From Pseudomonadota bacterium (GTDB lineage: Bacteria > Myxococcota_A > UBA9160 > JADFDR01): a stretch of DNA of 44,551 nt. This document shows positions 1 to 9,023 of this stretch, piece by piece; the first letter of the stretch is position 1; every line of letters begins with the position of its first letter. The position numbers were made by a program, and so were the translations under genes. The DNA lies in NCBI GenBank assembly GCA_003353845.1, contig PIVT01000028.1:1-44551 (forward strand). Reading direction: 5' to 3'. Under the pieces are notes generated by a model. It was not told where the DNA came from. It saw nothing but the letters and a program-made list of their open reading frames with translations, and did not search any database.

Positions 1-9
1 CAGCCTGTT

Positions 10-3000
10 TTAACTAGGCTTTTGACTCGGCTGCTGACCTTGCTCGGGCTCGCCGTAACCGCCGCCGCCCGGAGTTTCGATTTGCAGTACGGAGTCCGCG
101 GGGAGGCTCAGATTCAAAGCTCCCGGCAACTCCTCGCGCGAACTGCCCGGTCGACAAACCCAGTTTCGACCACAGGCGCCGGGCTGTCCCCCGGCCAGGC
201 CATAGGGTGGCCGGGCACGGCGTTCGGTGAGCAAAGAGACTTCGACGTCTTCCAGAAAACGGTAACGGCGCACCAACCCTTCGCCGCCGCTCCACTTCCC
301 CTGGCCCGCCGAGCCCCTGCGCACGGAGAATTCTTCCAATCTCACGGGATAACGCGACTCCAGCACTTCGGGATCGGTGATGCGCGTATTGGTCATGTGA
401 GTGTGCACGGCCGATGCGCCGTCAAAGCCCTGCCCGGCCCCGCTGCCGCCGCCCAGAGTTTCGTAATAACCGAAACTTTCGTTGCCGAAGGTGATGTTGT
501 TCATGGTGCCCTGGCTGGCTGCCACCACGCCCAGGGCCCCCAGCAGCACATCGACTACGCGCTGCGAGGTTTCGACATTGCCGCCCACCACCGCGGCGCC
601 TTCGGGAGGATCCAAGAGTGAGCCTTCGGGAATGCGAATCTCCACAGGATCCAGGCAACCGCCGTTCAGGGGAATACTTTCGTCCACCAGGGCACGCAGC
701 ACATAGATTACGGCGGCACACACCACGGCGCGCGGAGCGTTGCTATTGCCGGGACTGGCCGGAGCTGTGCCAGCAAAATCAATGCACATGCGGCGACCGG
801 TGATGTTCAGACTGACACAGATTCGTGTTCCATCATCCAAGTAGTCTTCGAAATGGAACTGTCCGTTTGCGAAGCGCTCCAGCACATCGCCCACCTTGGC
901 GGCTGCGGCTTGCTGCAACTCTTGCATGGACAGGCTTACTTCTTCGAGCCCGCGCTCTTGCACCAACTCCAAGAGCAAGCGCGTGCCCGCGTTGTTGGCA
1001 GCCAACATGGCTTCGAGGTCAGCCACATTGTCGTCGGGGTTGCGCGCGGGGTACGGAGGAGCCTTTAGTCGAGCACGCAGGCCTTCTTCATCAAACTGCC
1101 CCTGGGAAACCAACTTAAAGGGAGTCAGCAAGATCCCTTCTTCTTCGATGGAAGTCGAGTCAGCTGGCATGGAGCCCGGGCGCACACCGCCGATGTCAGC
1201 GTGATGCCCGCGGCTGGCGACAAAGAAGGACGCTTGTTGTTGATCGGGGACAAAGACGGGCGAAACCACGGTGATATCGGGCAAGTGCGAACCGCCGCAG
1301 CGCGGATCGTTGGTGACGATGACGTCGCCGGGCGCCAAATCAGAAAAGTGCTCGCGCACGGCCTTCACGGTTTCACTCATGGCACCGAGGTGCACGGGGA
1401 TGTGGGGCGCGTTGGCCACCAAGCCGCCCAGGCCATCGAACACCGCACAAGAATAATCCAAGCGCTCTTTGATATTGGTGGACACGGACGTGTTGCGCAG
1501 CACGGCACCCATTTGCTCGCCGATGGACGCGAAGCGATTGCTGAAAACTTCCAAGCGGATGGGGTCGAACTTTGAGATTTCTTTCGACCCAGCATTGGCC
1601 GAGGTATCGCGCGTCTTGGATACGCGTTCGTCGCGCAAGTGCAGGACACCACCCGCTAGCACCTCTGCACGAATCTCAGGATCTAACAAAACCGTTCCCG
1701 TTCGATCCAACACCAAGGCGGGGCCTTGCAACACCTGACCTTCCCGCAATTGCTCGCGATCAAACACCGGTGCCTCTACGCGGCCCACAGCGGGAAACCA
1801 CACGGATTCAAAACGCAGAGGTTCGCCGGGTTGCGCTCTCTTGCCTGAGGATAATTCCGGCTCACTGGCATGCACGGCGGCGGGAACGCGTGCACGCACA
1901 CGCGCCGCCACGATCTCCACCGCTCGACCGGAGCGCGTGTAGCCGAAGCGAGTTTGATGCTCCGCTTCAAAGGCGGATCGGTAATGGCCGTCTTCGGGTT
2001 GGCCGATGGTCAAAGCGCTTTCGGTGCCGCGGTAACGCAGGTCGAGGGAGCACTCCAGCACCATCTCTTCCACGGCAAAGCCTTCGGCTTCGAGTGCGCG
2101 ACGTCCCTGCTTTGAGAGTTCATCATGCAAAGCCACTACCGGCTTGGGTAACGCAGCCGCCTCGCGCAACAACTCCCTGCCCGCGTCTCGCACTCCATCC
2201 CAGCTTTCCTCGGCCACACCGATGCCGTAGGCCGATAACAATCCCGCCAATGGATGCAACAACACATCGCCAATGCCCAACTCCCGCGCCACGGCCGCTA
2301 CATGCTGTCCCGCCGCACCGCCGAAGCCTACCAGCGCGTATTCCCGCGGATCGATACCGCGCGCCACCGAAACCTGGGCAATGGCTTGGGCCATGCTCTT
2401 ATTGGCGACTTCGATAAAACCCGCCGCGATCTCATCCAGCGTTAGCGCTTGCCCGGCCTCGGCCAATTGAGATTGCAGGTTCGCAAGCGTTGCATCAACG
2501 GGTGCTCGCGTGAGTGAGAAGGGGAAGTAATCAGGTTGAATGCGCCCCAGGAAGTAGTTGATGTCGGTTAGCGCAAGTTCTTTGCCCATGGGTCGGCCCG
2601 CGGCATCTTGTTTTCCATAACACAGCGGACCGGGATCGGAGCCCGCCGATTCCGGACCCACACTCAGGCGATAGCCATCGAACTGACAAAGCGACCCTCC
2701 GCCCGCCGCAACCGTGTGAATGGCCAACATGGGCGCCTTGACGCGCACACCCCCGACAATGGACTCAAAGCGCCGCGCCACGCCGTCGCGTTCGACGACG
2801 GAGACATCCGTCGAAGTCCCACCCATGTCAAAACCGATGGCGCGTTCAAAACCCGCTTGCCGCGCTACGCGACTGGCACCCACCACGCCGCCCGCCGGAC
2901 CGGACAACAAAGCAAAGGGGCCGCGGAAACGTTTCGCTTCCGTGAGCCCGCCCGAAGATTGCATGAAACGCAACTGTGAACCGGGCAACTCCCGGCGCAA

Positions 3001-3699
3001 CCAAGTGACGTGGCGTTGCAACAAGGGCGTGAGGTACGCATCGGCGATGACGGTTTCGCCGCGCGCCAGAAAGCCGATCTCCCCAGCCAACGCTTGCGAG
3101 GTACTCACATGGGAGAAACCGAGGTTTCGAGCCAAGGCGCCAATGGCTTCTTCGTGGGTGGGGTTGGCGAAGGCGTGCAGCAGGCAAATGGCCACGGAAT
3201 CCAGGCCGCTGGCTTTGGCGACGCGCAGCCCTCGCTCTACTTCCTGCAGATCCAACGCTTCAATCTCTTGGCCCCGAGCGTTCATGCGCCCCTGGATTTC
3301 CAACACACGCGCCTGCAAGGGTTGGGACTTCTCAATCTTCAAGCCGAAAATTTCCGGGCGCTCTTGTGTACCAATTTCAAATAGATCGCCAAACCCGATG
3401 TTGGTCACCAACAACAGCGGTTCGCCGCGTCGTTCCAACAAGGCGTTGGTGGCCACCGTGGTACCCAGACGCACACGACTGGCCGGAAGGGAAGCGCCGG
3501 GCGTCGTGCCTTCGCAACGCTCTAAAATTTGTCGGATGCCTTCAACGGGTGCGGTATCTGAGGAAAGCAGCTTGGCCACATGAAGCTCGCCAGCCGGCGA
3601 GCGACCAATGCAATCGGTGAAGGTTCCACCGCGATCGATCCAGAACTCCCAGGGTGTTTGATCCGAAGCCGGTTTATCAGAAGTGGCTTGGGGAGTCAC
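10..3699 (-). CDS. Fused HyuA-HyuB 5-oxoprolinase / hydantoinase family protein
   Basis: Predicted cytosolic ATP-dependent amidohydrolase of the 5-oxoprolinase/hydantoinase/acetone carboxylase family. If it is a true oxoprolinase, it opens 5-oxoproline to glutamate. The first half is HyuA-like, with the N-terminal [14 protein letters not shown] motif and a second [12 protein letters not shown] phosphate-binding motif. The second half, from about residue 700, is HyuB-like, with [10 protein letters not shown] and [12 protein letters not shown]. Both halves sit in one chain of about 1229 residues, close to eukaryotic 5-oxoprolinases of about 1290, whereas many bacteria keep separate genes. An ATG at 3831 is possible, but the extra 44 residues overlap murJ and look like low-complexity antisense. 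I chose GTG at 3699 because it forms a GTGA overlap with the murJ stop and directly precedes the HyuA start motif. Family is sure; substrate (oxoproline or hydantoin) is not. It is last in asnS-murJ-hyuAB. Confidence 0.92.
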   Translation of the reverse strand: MTPQATSDKPASDQTPWEFWIDRGGTFTDCIGRSPAGELHVAKLLSSDTAPVEGIRQILERCEGTTPGASLPASRVRLGTTVATNALLERRGEPLLLVTNIGFGDLFEIGTQERPEIFGLKIEKSQPLQARVLEIQGRMNARGQEIEALDLQEVERGLRVAKASGLDSVAICLLHAFANPTHEEAIGALARNLGFSHVSTSQALAGEIGFLARGETVIADAYLTPLLQRHVTWLRRELPGSQLRFMQSSGGLTEAKRFRGPFALLSGPAGGVVGASRVARQAGFERAIGFDMGGTSTDVSVVERDGVARRFESIVGGVRVKAPMLAIHTVAAGGGSLCQFDGYRLSVGPESAGSDPGPLCYGKQDAAGRPMGKELALTDINYFLGRIQPDYFPFSLTRAPVDATLANLQSQLAEAGQALTLDEIAAGFIEVANKSMAQAIAQVSVARGIDPREYALVGFGGAAGQHVAAVARELGIGDVLLHPLAGLLSAYGIGVAEESWDGVRDAGRELLREAAALPKPVVALHDELSKQGRRALEAEGFAVEEMVLECSLDLRYRGTESALTIGQPEDGHYRSAFEAEHQTRFGYTRSGRAVEIVAARVRARVPAAVHASEPELSSGKRAQPGEPLRFESVWFPAVGRVEAPVFDREQLREGQVLQGPALVLDRTGTVLLDPEIRAEVLAGGVLHLRDERVSKTRDTSANAGSKEISKFDPIRLEVFSNRFASIGEQMGAVLRNTSVSTNIKERLDYSCAVFDGLGGLVANAPHIPVHLGAMSETVKAVREHFSDLAPGDVIVTNDPRCGGSHLPDITVVSPVFVPDQQQASFFVASRGHHADIGGVRPGSMPADSTSIEEEGILLTPFKLVSQGQFDEEGLRARLKAPPYPARNPDDNVADLEAMLAANNAGTRLLLELVQERGLEEVSLSMQELQQAAAAKVGDVLERFANGQFHFEDYLDDGTRICVSLNITGRRMCIDFAGTAPASPGNSNAPRAVVCAAVIYVLRALVDESIPLNGGCLDPVEIRIPEGSLLDPPEGAAVVGGNVETSQRVVDVLLGALGVVAASQGTMNNITFGNESFGYYETLGGGSGAGQGFDGASAVHTHMTNTRITDPEVLESRYPVRLEEFSVRRGSAGQGKWSGGEGLVRRYRFLEDVEVSLLTERRARPPYGLAGGQPGACGRNWVCRPGSSREELPGALNLSLPADSVLQIETPGGGGYGEPEQGQQPSQKPS

Positions 3700-5273
3700 C
3701 GTCGCAAGACCTTGTTCACCCCGCGCTGCACAGCCGCTGCCAGGGCTGGATCTCCATATCTCACCGAAGCCCCAACAGCCGCCACGGTGAAGGCGCCGCC
3801 GCCTAAGAGCAAGATGGACAATTCGCGCCATACCCAGGTCAGAGGTTCCAACGCGGGACTAAAGCCGAGGATCACGACGGTACCCGCAGCCCATGAGAGC
3901 CCTGCGAGAACCAAGGAGCGAGCGAATGTAGCGCCCAACTGAATCAGCGAAGGCGCGCCGTGCCGGTAGCGCGCGTAGAGCACGGTGGCCAAAGCATTGG
4001 CGTTCATCCCGATGACGCCGGCCAGGGCCAGGCCTTCAATGCCCTGCTGCTGCCCTAAATAAAAATAAAGTGGAACGGCGGCCACCACAAAGACCATGCC
4101 CAGCAACATGGGGCGCCACATGTCTTTGCGCGCATAGAAAGCGCGCACGACGATTTGCTGCACCGTCCAAGCGGGAATGGCAAAGGCCAGAATTTGCAAG
4201 ACGGGGATGACGCTCTCGGAGTCCGACACCTGAAAACTACCGCCCTGGTAAAACAGCGTGACCACGGGCCGAGCAAAACAATAGAAACCCGCGGCCATAA
4301 ACATGGAAATTCCGAGACCTGCCTGCAAGCTTCGCAGCACCAAGGAGTTCAGATCTTCTTTGCGGCCTTCATTCCAGTAGCGCGCCAAGGTGGGATAGGA
4401 CGCCGCAGCAATGGCCGTGCCCACCACACCGACGGGCACCAACATTAGTTTGCGACCGTAGGACAGGTGCGCCACGGCACCTTCGCCCAATTCTGCACCA
4501 AAGTACACGCCAAACCATTCATCCACGGTGAGCAAGCTGAGCCCTAACATCAAGGGTGCCGCGATAACGAGATATTCCAAGAAGCGTCGATCCCAAGGAG
4601 CGACCCGCACGCGAATCTTGACCGAGCCCAGGGCGTCTACGAAGCGCACCAGGAAGGGACCCAAGAAGGCCCCCGCCAAGGTTCCCCAAGCAAAACCTTC
4701 GATGCCCAACCAAGGCGACAAACCCACGCCACCCACTATGACGCAGGCGTTGTACACCAGGGGAGCAATGGCTGCTGCGCGAAAGCGATTGTGAGCGAAG
4801 AGCACGGCCTGCAAGATGCCGCCGACCACGAAACAAATTTGACCGGGCAAAAGAATGCGCGTGAGTCGTGTCGTCAGCGCGCGTGTTTCGGCATCAAAGG
4901 ACGGCACCTCGATGGCCACCAAGGTATTCGCCTGCCACATCAAGACGCCTGTGACCAGAACAACAATGAGCGTCATGGTGCCCAGCACCGTAGCCAGCAA
5001 GGTCTCTGCCGATTCCTCGCCTTCACGCTCCCGCACCTGTGAGTACAGCGGCAAGAGTGCGATGGAAAGCGCGCCACCAGCCAGCATGTAGTTCAACATG
5101 TCGGGAATCACAAAGGCTGCGCGGTAGGCATCCACCTCGGCACCCGCACCGGCCAAGCGCGAAAGTGCCGCATCGCGCAAGGCACCTAGAATGCGCGATA
5201 AGAAAATGCTGCCCGCCAACAAAGCGGCAGCAAAACCCACATGAGACCCGGTGCTTTTATCGGAATCACTCAC
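3696..5273 (-). CDS. murJ: Lipid II flippase MurJ (MviN)
   Basis: Inner-membrane MOP-superfamily transporter that moves the peptidoglycan precursor lipid II to the periplasmic side. The protein has 525 residues, normal for the family, and hydrophobic segments along its whole length, consistent with about 14 helices. The conserved N-terminal block is present: SRILGALRDAALSRLAGAG, then DAYRAAFVIPDML and AGGALSIALLPLY. Translation begins at GTG (5273), with a GAGGGG box about 12 nt upstream. It lies 37 bp after asnS on the same strand, and its TGA overlaps the GTG of the oxoprolinase gene, so the three are probably co-transcribed and the last two translationally coupled. Confidence 0.95.
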   Translation of the reverse strand: MSDSDKSTGSHVGFAAALLAGSIFLSRILGALRDAALSRLAGAGAEVDAYRAAFVIPDMLNYMLAGGALSIALLPLYSQVREREGEESAETLLATVLGTMTLIVVLVTGVLMWQANTLVAIEVPSFDAETRALTTRLTRILLPGQICFVVGGILQAVLFAHNRFRAAAIAPLVYNACVIVGGVGLSPWLGIEGFAWGTLAGAFLGPFLVRFVDALGSVKIRVRVAPWDRRFLEYLVIAAPLMLGLSLLTVDEWFGVYFGAELGEGAVAHLSYGRKLMLVPVGVVGTAIAAASYPTLARYWNEGRKEDLNSLVLRSLQAGLGISMFMAAGFYCFARPVVTLFYQGGSFQVSDSESVIPVLQILAFAIPAWTVQQIVVRAFYARKDMWRPMLLGMVFVVAAVPLYFYLGQQQGIEGLALAGVIGMNANALATVLYARYRHGAPSLIQLGATFARSLVLAGLSWAAGTVVILGFSPALEPLTWVWRELSILLLGGGAFTVAAVGASVRYGDPALAAAVQRGVNKVLRR

Positions 5274-5310
5274 CGCTAATCCGTTCCCCTCATAGCAGAG
5301 ACTTTACCGC

Positions 5311-6708
5311 TCAAAACTCTGCGTAGCCCGGAACTCGCGGGAAAGGAATGACGTCTCGAATATTGGCCATGCCTGTCAGAAATTGCACGGCGCGTTCAAA
5401 ACCCAAGCCAAAGCCAGCGTGGGGCACCGAGCCATAGCGTCGCAGATCGAGATACCAGCGGTACTCCTCTTCGCTCAGGCCCGCTTCCTTCATGCTGCCT
5501 AGCAACACATCGCCACGCTCTTCGCGCTGAGCGCCGCCGATAATTTCCCCGATGCGGGGCACCAGCACGTCCATGGCAGCCACGGTTTTTTCATCGTCAT
5601 TGCGCCGCATATAAAAGGCCTTAATACCCGCCGGGTAATCCGTGACGATCACGGGTCCGCTCACGACTTTTTCCGTGAGGTAGCGCTCGTGCTCGCTCTG
5701 CAAATCCGCCCCCCAACTCACGGGGAACTCGAAGGTTTCACCGCTCTTTTCCAAGACCGCGACGGCCTCGGTGTAGGTCATGCGCTCGAAGGGTTTGTCG
5801 ATGACTTCATTGAGCCGGCTGTGCACGGTTTTGTCGATGCGCTTGTTAAAGAATTCCAGGTCTTCAGTGCAGGCCTCGCGCACCTCGTGAAAAACCTCTT
5901 TCAAAAAGGCTTCGGCCAAATCCGCATCGCCCTTCAAGTCACAGAAGGCCATTTCGGGTTCCACCATCCAGAATTCCGCCAGGTGGCGCGCTGTGTTGGA
6001 GTTCTCAGCGCGAAAGGTGGGGCCAAAGGTATAGACACGTGAAAGCGCCATGGCGGCGATCTCGGCTTGCAGTTGACCCGAAACCGTTAGCGATGCTTCG
6101 CGACCAAAGAAATCTTTCTCGAAATCAACTCGCCCTGCTTCATCGCGTGGTGGCGAGTCGGCATCCAGTGTAGACACGCGAAACATTTCACCCGCGCCTT
6201 CACAATCAGAAGTCGTAATGATGGGCGAGTGCAAGTAAAAGAAACCGTTGCGTTGAAAGAAATTATGGATGGCCATGGAGGCTGCGTTGCGCACTCGGAA
6301 GACGGCACCCATGGTATTGGTGCGCGGTCGCAGGTGCGCAATCCCTCGTAAAAACTCGAAGGAATGACGTTTTTTTTGCAACGGATAATCGCCCTCGACG
6401 TCGCCTAACACTTCCACTTCTTGGGCTTGCACCTCATAACGCTGTTCCGATCCGGGCGACTCCACCAAGGCGCCGCGCACGCGCACGGCGCAACCGGTTC
6501 CTAAGCTTCGGATTTCACTATCAAAATTGTGTAGGTCCGGAGACACGACAATTTGGATGCCTGAGAAACATGAACCGTCATTGAGGTCCATAAAGCTGAC
6601 GCCTTTGGTGTGACGAACTGTCCGCAGCCAACCTTGCACAATTATGCTTTCCTCGACCCCGGTTGGCGAGGTACGCTCTAGAAGTTCTTTGACCTGCTCA
6701 GCTAACAT
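5311..6708 (-). CDS. asnS: Asparagine-tRNA ligase
   Basis: Class IIb aminoacyl-tRNA synthetase that charges tRNA-Asn with asparagine in the cytosol. At 465 residues it matches the usual bacterial AsnRS. An N-terminal OB-fold anticodon-binding domain ([20 protein letters not shown]) covers roughly residues 20-110. The catalytic core shows motif 2 ([21 protein letters not shown]) and motif 3 ([15 protein letters not shown], followed by [10 protein letters not shown] near the C terminus). The FWMVEPE context favours AsnRS over AspRS. The ATG at 6708 has a GAGGGA box 6 nt upstream. It is divergent from the YkgJ-type gene across a 67-bp gap, which must hold both promoters. Confidence 0.97.
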   Translation of the reverse strand: MLAEQVKELLERTSPTGVEESIIVQGWLRTVRHTKGVSFMDLNDGSCFSGIQIVVSPDLHNFDSEIRSLGTGCAVRVRGALVESPGSEQRYEVQAQEVEVLGDVEGDYPLQKKRHSFEFLRGIAHLRPRTNTMGAVFRVRNAASMAIHNFFQRNGFFYLHSPIITTSDCEGAGEMFRVSTLDADSPPRDEAGRVDFEKDFFGREASLTVSGQLQAEIAAMALSRVYTFGPTFRAENSNTARHLAEFWMVEPEMAFCDLKGDADLAEAFLKEVFHEVREACTEDLEFFNKRIDKTVHSRLNEVIDKPFERMTYTEAVAVLEKSGETFEFPVSWGADLQSEHERYLTEKVVSGPVIVTDYPAGIKAFYMRRNDDEKTVAAMDVLVPRIGEIIGGAQREERGDVLLGSMKEAGLSEEEYRWYLDLRRYGSVPHAGFGLGFERAVQFLTGMANIRDVIPFPRVPGYAEF

Positions 6709-6775
6709 TTTTCTTCCCTCATCATCCGATCACCTCAAGTTGGTCATCCCGTTGAAAGGCGACCCATAAGTTATC

Positions 6776-7219
6776 ATGGATGACCAACCTTGGTACCAAG
6801 ACGGGCTTCACTTTCATTGTCGAACCTGCGGACTCTGCTGCAAAGGCGGTCGCGGAAATGTCTTCCTGAGTGACATTGAAATCGATGAACTGGCACAGCA
6901 CTTCGACACCCCCAACGAAACCTTTCGAGAAGAGTACACCCGCACCAACCGCAATGGCGAACTTCAACTCCGCGAAAAACGCAATAAGGATTGCATCCTG
7001 TTCAAACGCGATCTGGGCTGCACCGCCTACGAGCACCGCCCCCTGCAATGTCGCACCTACCCCTTCTGGAATGCCAATTTATACACAAAGGAAAGCTGGC
7101 AGGACGAATCTCGAAAATGCCCTGGAATCGATGCCGGCCCCCTACACCAGGCCGCCGAAATCAAAATTATCGCCAAAAACGACGGCATCGAAATGTATGT
7201 AAAAAAGCGTCGGGCTTGA
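6776..7219 (+). CDS. YkgJ-family zinc/iron-chelating cysteine-cluster protein
   Basis: Small cytosolic protein (147 residues) of the YkgJ/CxxCxxCC family (UPF0153 type), thought to bind a metal or Fe-S cluster; its biochemical role is not settled. Signature residues are all visible: an N-terminal CRTCGLCCKGGRG cluster, a central NKDCILF, then GCTAYEHRPLQCRTYPFW and a final KCPG. The C-terminal tail is Lys/Arg-rich. The ATG at 6776 has no good Shine-Dalgarno sequence, but it begins just before the conserved cluster and no better start is visible. The sugar-kinase-like gene follows 31 bp downstream on the same strand. Confidence 0.88.
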   Translation: MDDQPWYQDGLHFHCRTCGLCCKGGRGNVFLSDIEIDELAQHFDTPNETFREEYTRTNRNGELQLREKRNKDCILFKRDLGCTAYEHRPLQCRTYPFWNANLYTKESWQDESRKCPGIDAGPLHQAAEIKIIAKNDGIEMYVKKRRA

Positions 7220-7250
7220 AAAATCTCGTGGAATCGCAAACCCTCTTGGC

Positions 7251-8330
7251 ATGCGTTCACCTTCCACACCCCCCGGCACACTGAATTTAGAGCTTCCGGA
7301 CCTGAGTCCGGTCTTCGCCGCCTTTCCCCAATTGCGCGCGCCACAGGCGCAGCGGCTCCAAATCGGGCTCATCAACGACAGTTATTTGATTCAAGATCAG
7401 GGTCAGGAGTACATCCTCCAGCGCATCAACTCCAGCTTCTCCATCGGCATTCAGGAGAACATCCTCGCCGTTACAAAACATCTCCGGCAAAAAGGCATGC
7501 AAAGCCTGGAACTTTCGCTGACCTCGGAGGGCAAAAGCTACACCGTGCTGGAAAATGGAGAGCGTTTTCGTCTCATGACGCGCTTGCCAGGGATCAGCTT
7601 CAACACGGTGGATTCCCCCACCCAGGCCAAACACGCCGCCGCTTACATCGCCTGCTTCCATAACGCCTTGCTGGATCTCGAACATGAGTTCTTGCCCACA
7701 GGCATTCGCCTCCACGACACTCCTTATCACCTCGCCCACTTGAGCGAGGCCTTGCCCAAGCACACACAGCACCCCTTCTACAAAGAGGTGCACAAAATCT
7801 CCGCGAACATTCAGGAACGAGTCTCAACCTGGGAAGATCTGTCAGACTTGCCTCTGCGCGTGGGGCATGCGGATCTTAAATTCAACAACCTGCTCTTTCG
7901 CGGAGCCAGCCCCGAGGAGCGCCTGCAGGTCGAAGCCCTCGTTGATCTCGACACACTCTCGCCTCTTCCCCTGTATCAAGAGATGGGCGATGCCTGGCGC
8001 TCCTGGTGCAATCCCAATGGAGAAAGCGACGGCGAGGTCGAGCTCGACCTCGACATCTTCCAGGCTTCCGCCCAAGGCTACCTCGACGCGGTGGCCTTTG
8101 AGATCAAGCCCCATGAGATGCGTTCCCTGGCCTTGGGGATTGAACGCATCAGTTTGGAACTGGCCGCACGCTTTGCGGCCGATACGCTGGAAGAAAGTTA
8201 TTTTGCTTGGGACACAACGCGCTTCCAGCGTGCCGCTGAGCACAACCTGCGCCGCGCGAAACGCCAACTGGAGCTGCATCGACAAGCCGTGGCCACGCGC
8301 GATCAACGGCTCCAATTCCTGTCTGGTTAG
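7251..8330 (+). CDS. APH-fold phosphotransferase, N-acetylhexosamine 1-kinase-like
   Basis: Predicted cytosolic small-molecule kinase of the aminoglycoside phosphotransferase fold, 359 residues. It most resembles the NahK-type branch, which phosphorylates amino sugars at C1. Supporting motifs are GLINDSYLIQ followed by EYILQRINSS in the N-lobe, the catalytic loop VGHADLKFNNLLF (HxDxxxxN; residues about 204-216) and the metal-binding DLDT preceding LYQEMGDAWRSW, where the family usually reads DLDT...YDFGDA. No antibiotic-resistance role is implied. The ATG at 7251 has only a weak ribosome site; an in-frame start slightly upstream is possible. Substrate is inferred from motif similarity only. 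Confidence 0.8.
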   Translation: MRSPSTPPGTLNLELPDLSPVFAAFPQLRAPQAQRLQIGLINDSYLIQDQGQEYILQRINSSFSIGIQENILAVTKHLRQKGMQSLELSLTSEGKSYTVLENGERFRLMTRLPGISFNTVDSPTQAKHAAAYIACFHNALLDLEHEFLPTGIRLHDTPYHLAHLSEALPKHTQHPFYKEVHKISANIQERVSTWEDLSDLPLRVGHADLKFNNLLFRGASPEERLQVEALVDLDTLSPLPLYQEMGDAWRSWCNPNGESDGEVELDLDIFQASAQGYLDAVAFEIKPHEMRSLALGIERISLELAARFAADTLEESYFAWDTTRFQRAAEHNLRRAKRQLELHRQAVATRDQRLQFLSG

Positions 8331-8407
8331 AACCTTGCGAGCCTCGCTAATATTTTGGCCACAGACGTATTTAAGGTCGCTAAGGCGCGACCCGATACCT
8401 ATCTTCT

Positions 8408-8429
8408 GGTTCAATCTTTAAGTTGAACC
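8408..8429. other. Perfect 7-bp inverted repeat
   Basis: GGTTCAA and TTGAACC flank an 8-nt loop in the 141-bp gap between the kinase-like gene and the CBS gene. No U-run follows on the plus strand, so it is not a convincing intrinsic terminator. It could be an operator or an mRNA hairpin; function unknown. Confidence 0.5.
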
Positions 8430-8432
8430 TTC

Positions 8433-8456
8433 AAGGTCAACGAAAAGGTCAACGAA
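8433..8456. repeat. Two perfect tandem 12-bp units
   Basis: The 12-mer AAGGTCAACGAA occurs twice head to tail, immediately after the inverted repeat at 8408-8429 and just upstream of the CBS-protein gene. It looks like a recent slippage duplication, but tandem regulator-binding sites are possible. Confidence 0.8.
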
Positions 8457-8471
8457 AATCTAAAACTGTCA

Positions 8472-8996
8472 ATGGCGCAATGGGCGATAGCGAGGCTGCA
8501 AAACATGCTGCGAACTTCCGATGTCATGACGACCAAAATTTTAACGGTACCGCCCGAGATGACCCTCATGGGCCTTGAAGCCATGCTGCGATCCAATCAT
8601 ATCAGCGGTGCACCCGTCACAGAGGACGGCAAACTCGTCGGCATTATTTCTCTCACGGACATTGGACGTCAATTACGCGTGGAGCGCAGTTACGCCGAAG
8701 CCCTGTACGATCTGGCCGACGAAGCCATTGCAGGCAAAACCACCTCAAGCGGGCGCATGGAAGGCATCTCAAGCCAATTGGCTGAGAAGATGGAAAAACT
8801 GCAGGTGCGCGACGCCATGATCCAAGCCCTAGTCACGGCGCGCCCCGACCAACCCATCGTCGAGGTCGCACAATTGTTTCTGGATCATCGCATACACCGC
8901 CTGCTGGTGACTGATGATGCGGGAAACCTGGTCGGAATTGTTTCCAACACCGATCTCGTGCGCCTCATCGCCAAGGGTGAGCTAGTCGCGAGTTGA
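8472..8996 (+). CDS. CBS-domain-pair protein
   Basis: Protein of up to 174 residues consisting of a Bateman module (two CBS domains) and no effector domain. CBS1 carries VMTTKILTVPPEMTLMGLEAML and HISGAPVTEDGKLVGIISLTDI; CBS2 carries RPDQPIVEVAQLFLDHRIHRLLVTD and LVGIVSNTDLVRLI. Such stand-alone modules bind adenosine nucleotides and regulate a partner, which is not identifiable here. The start is uncertain: ATG at 8472 lies upstream of the domain, while ATG at 8505 gives MLRTSDVMTTK, closer to the usual beginning of CBS proteins. Neither has a strong ribosome site. It converges on the DUF3604 gene with a 27-bp gap. Confidence 0.9.
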   Translation: MAQWAIARLQNMLRTSDVMTTKILTVPPEMTLMGLEAMLRSNHISGAPVTEDGKLVGIISLTDIGRQLRVERSYAEALYDLADEAIAGKTTSSGRMEGISSQLAEKMEKLQVRDAMIQALVTARPDQPIVEVAQLFLDHRIHRLLVTDDAGNLVGIVSNTDLVRLIAKGELVAS

Positions 8997-9023
8997 CCCG
9001 CTTCGCAACAACAGGCTGAATCG

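Noticed and set aside
3700-3831. N-terminal extension of the oxoprolinase-type gene to ATG 3831
   Set aside because: The 44 extra residues lie over murJ coding sequence, are Arg/Gly-rich and unlike the family start; GTG 3699 with the GTGA overlap explains the gene.
7251-8330. Antibiotic-resistance aminoglycoside phosphotransferase
   Set aside because: The motifs fit the sugar-kinase (NahK-like) branch of the fold, and nothing nearby suggests a resistance element.
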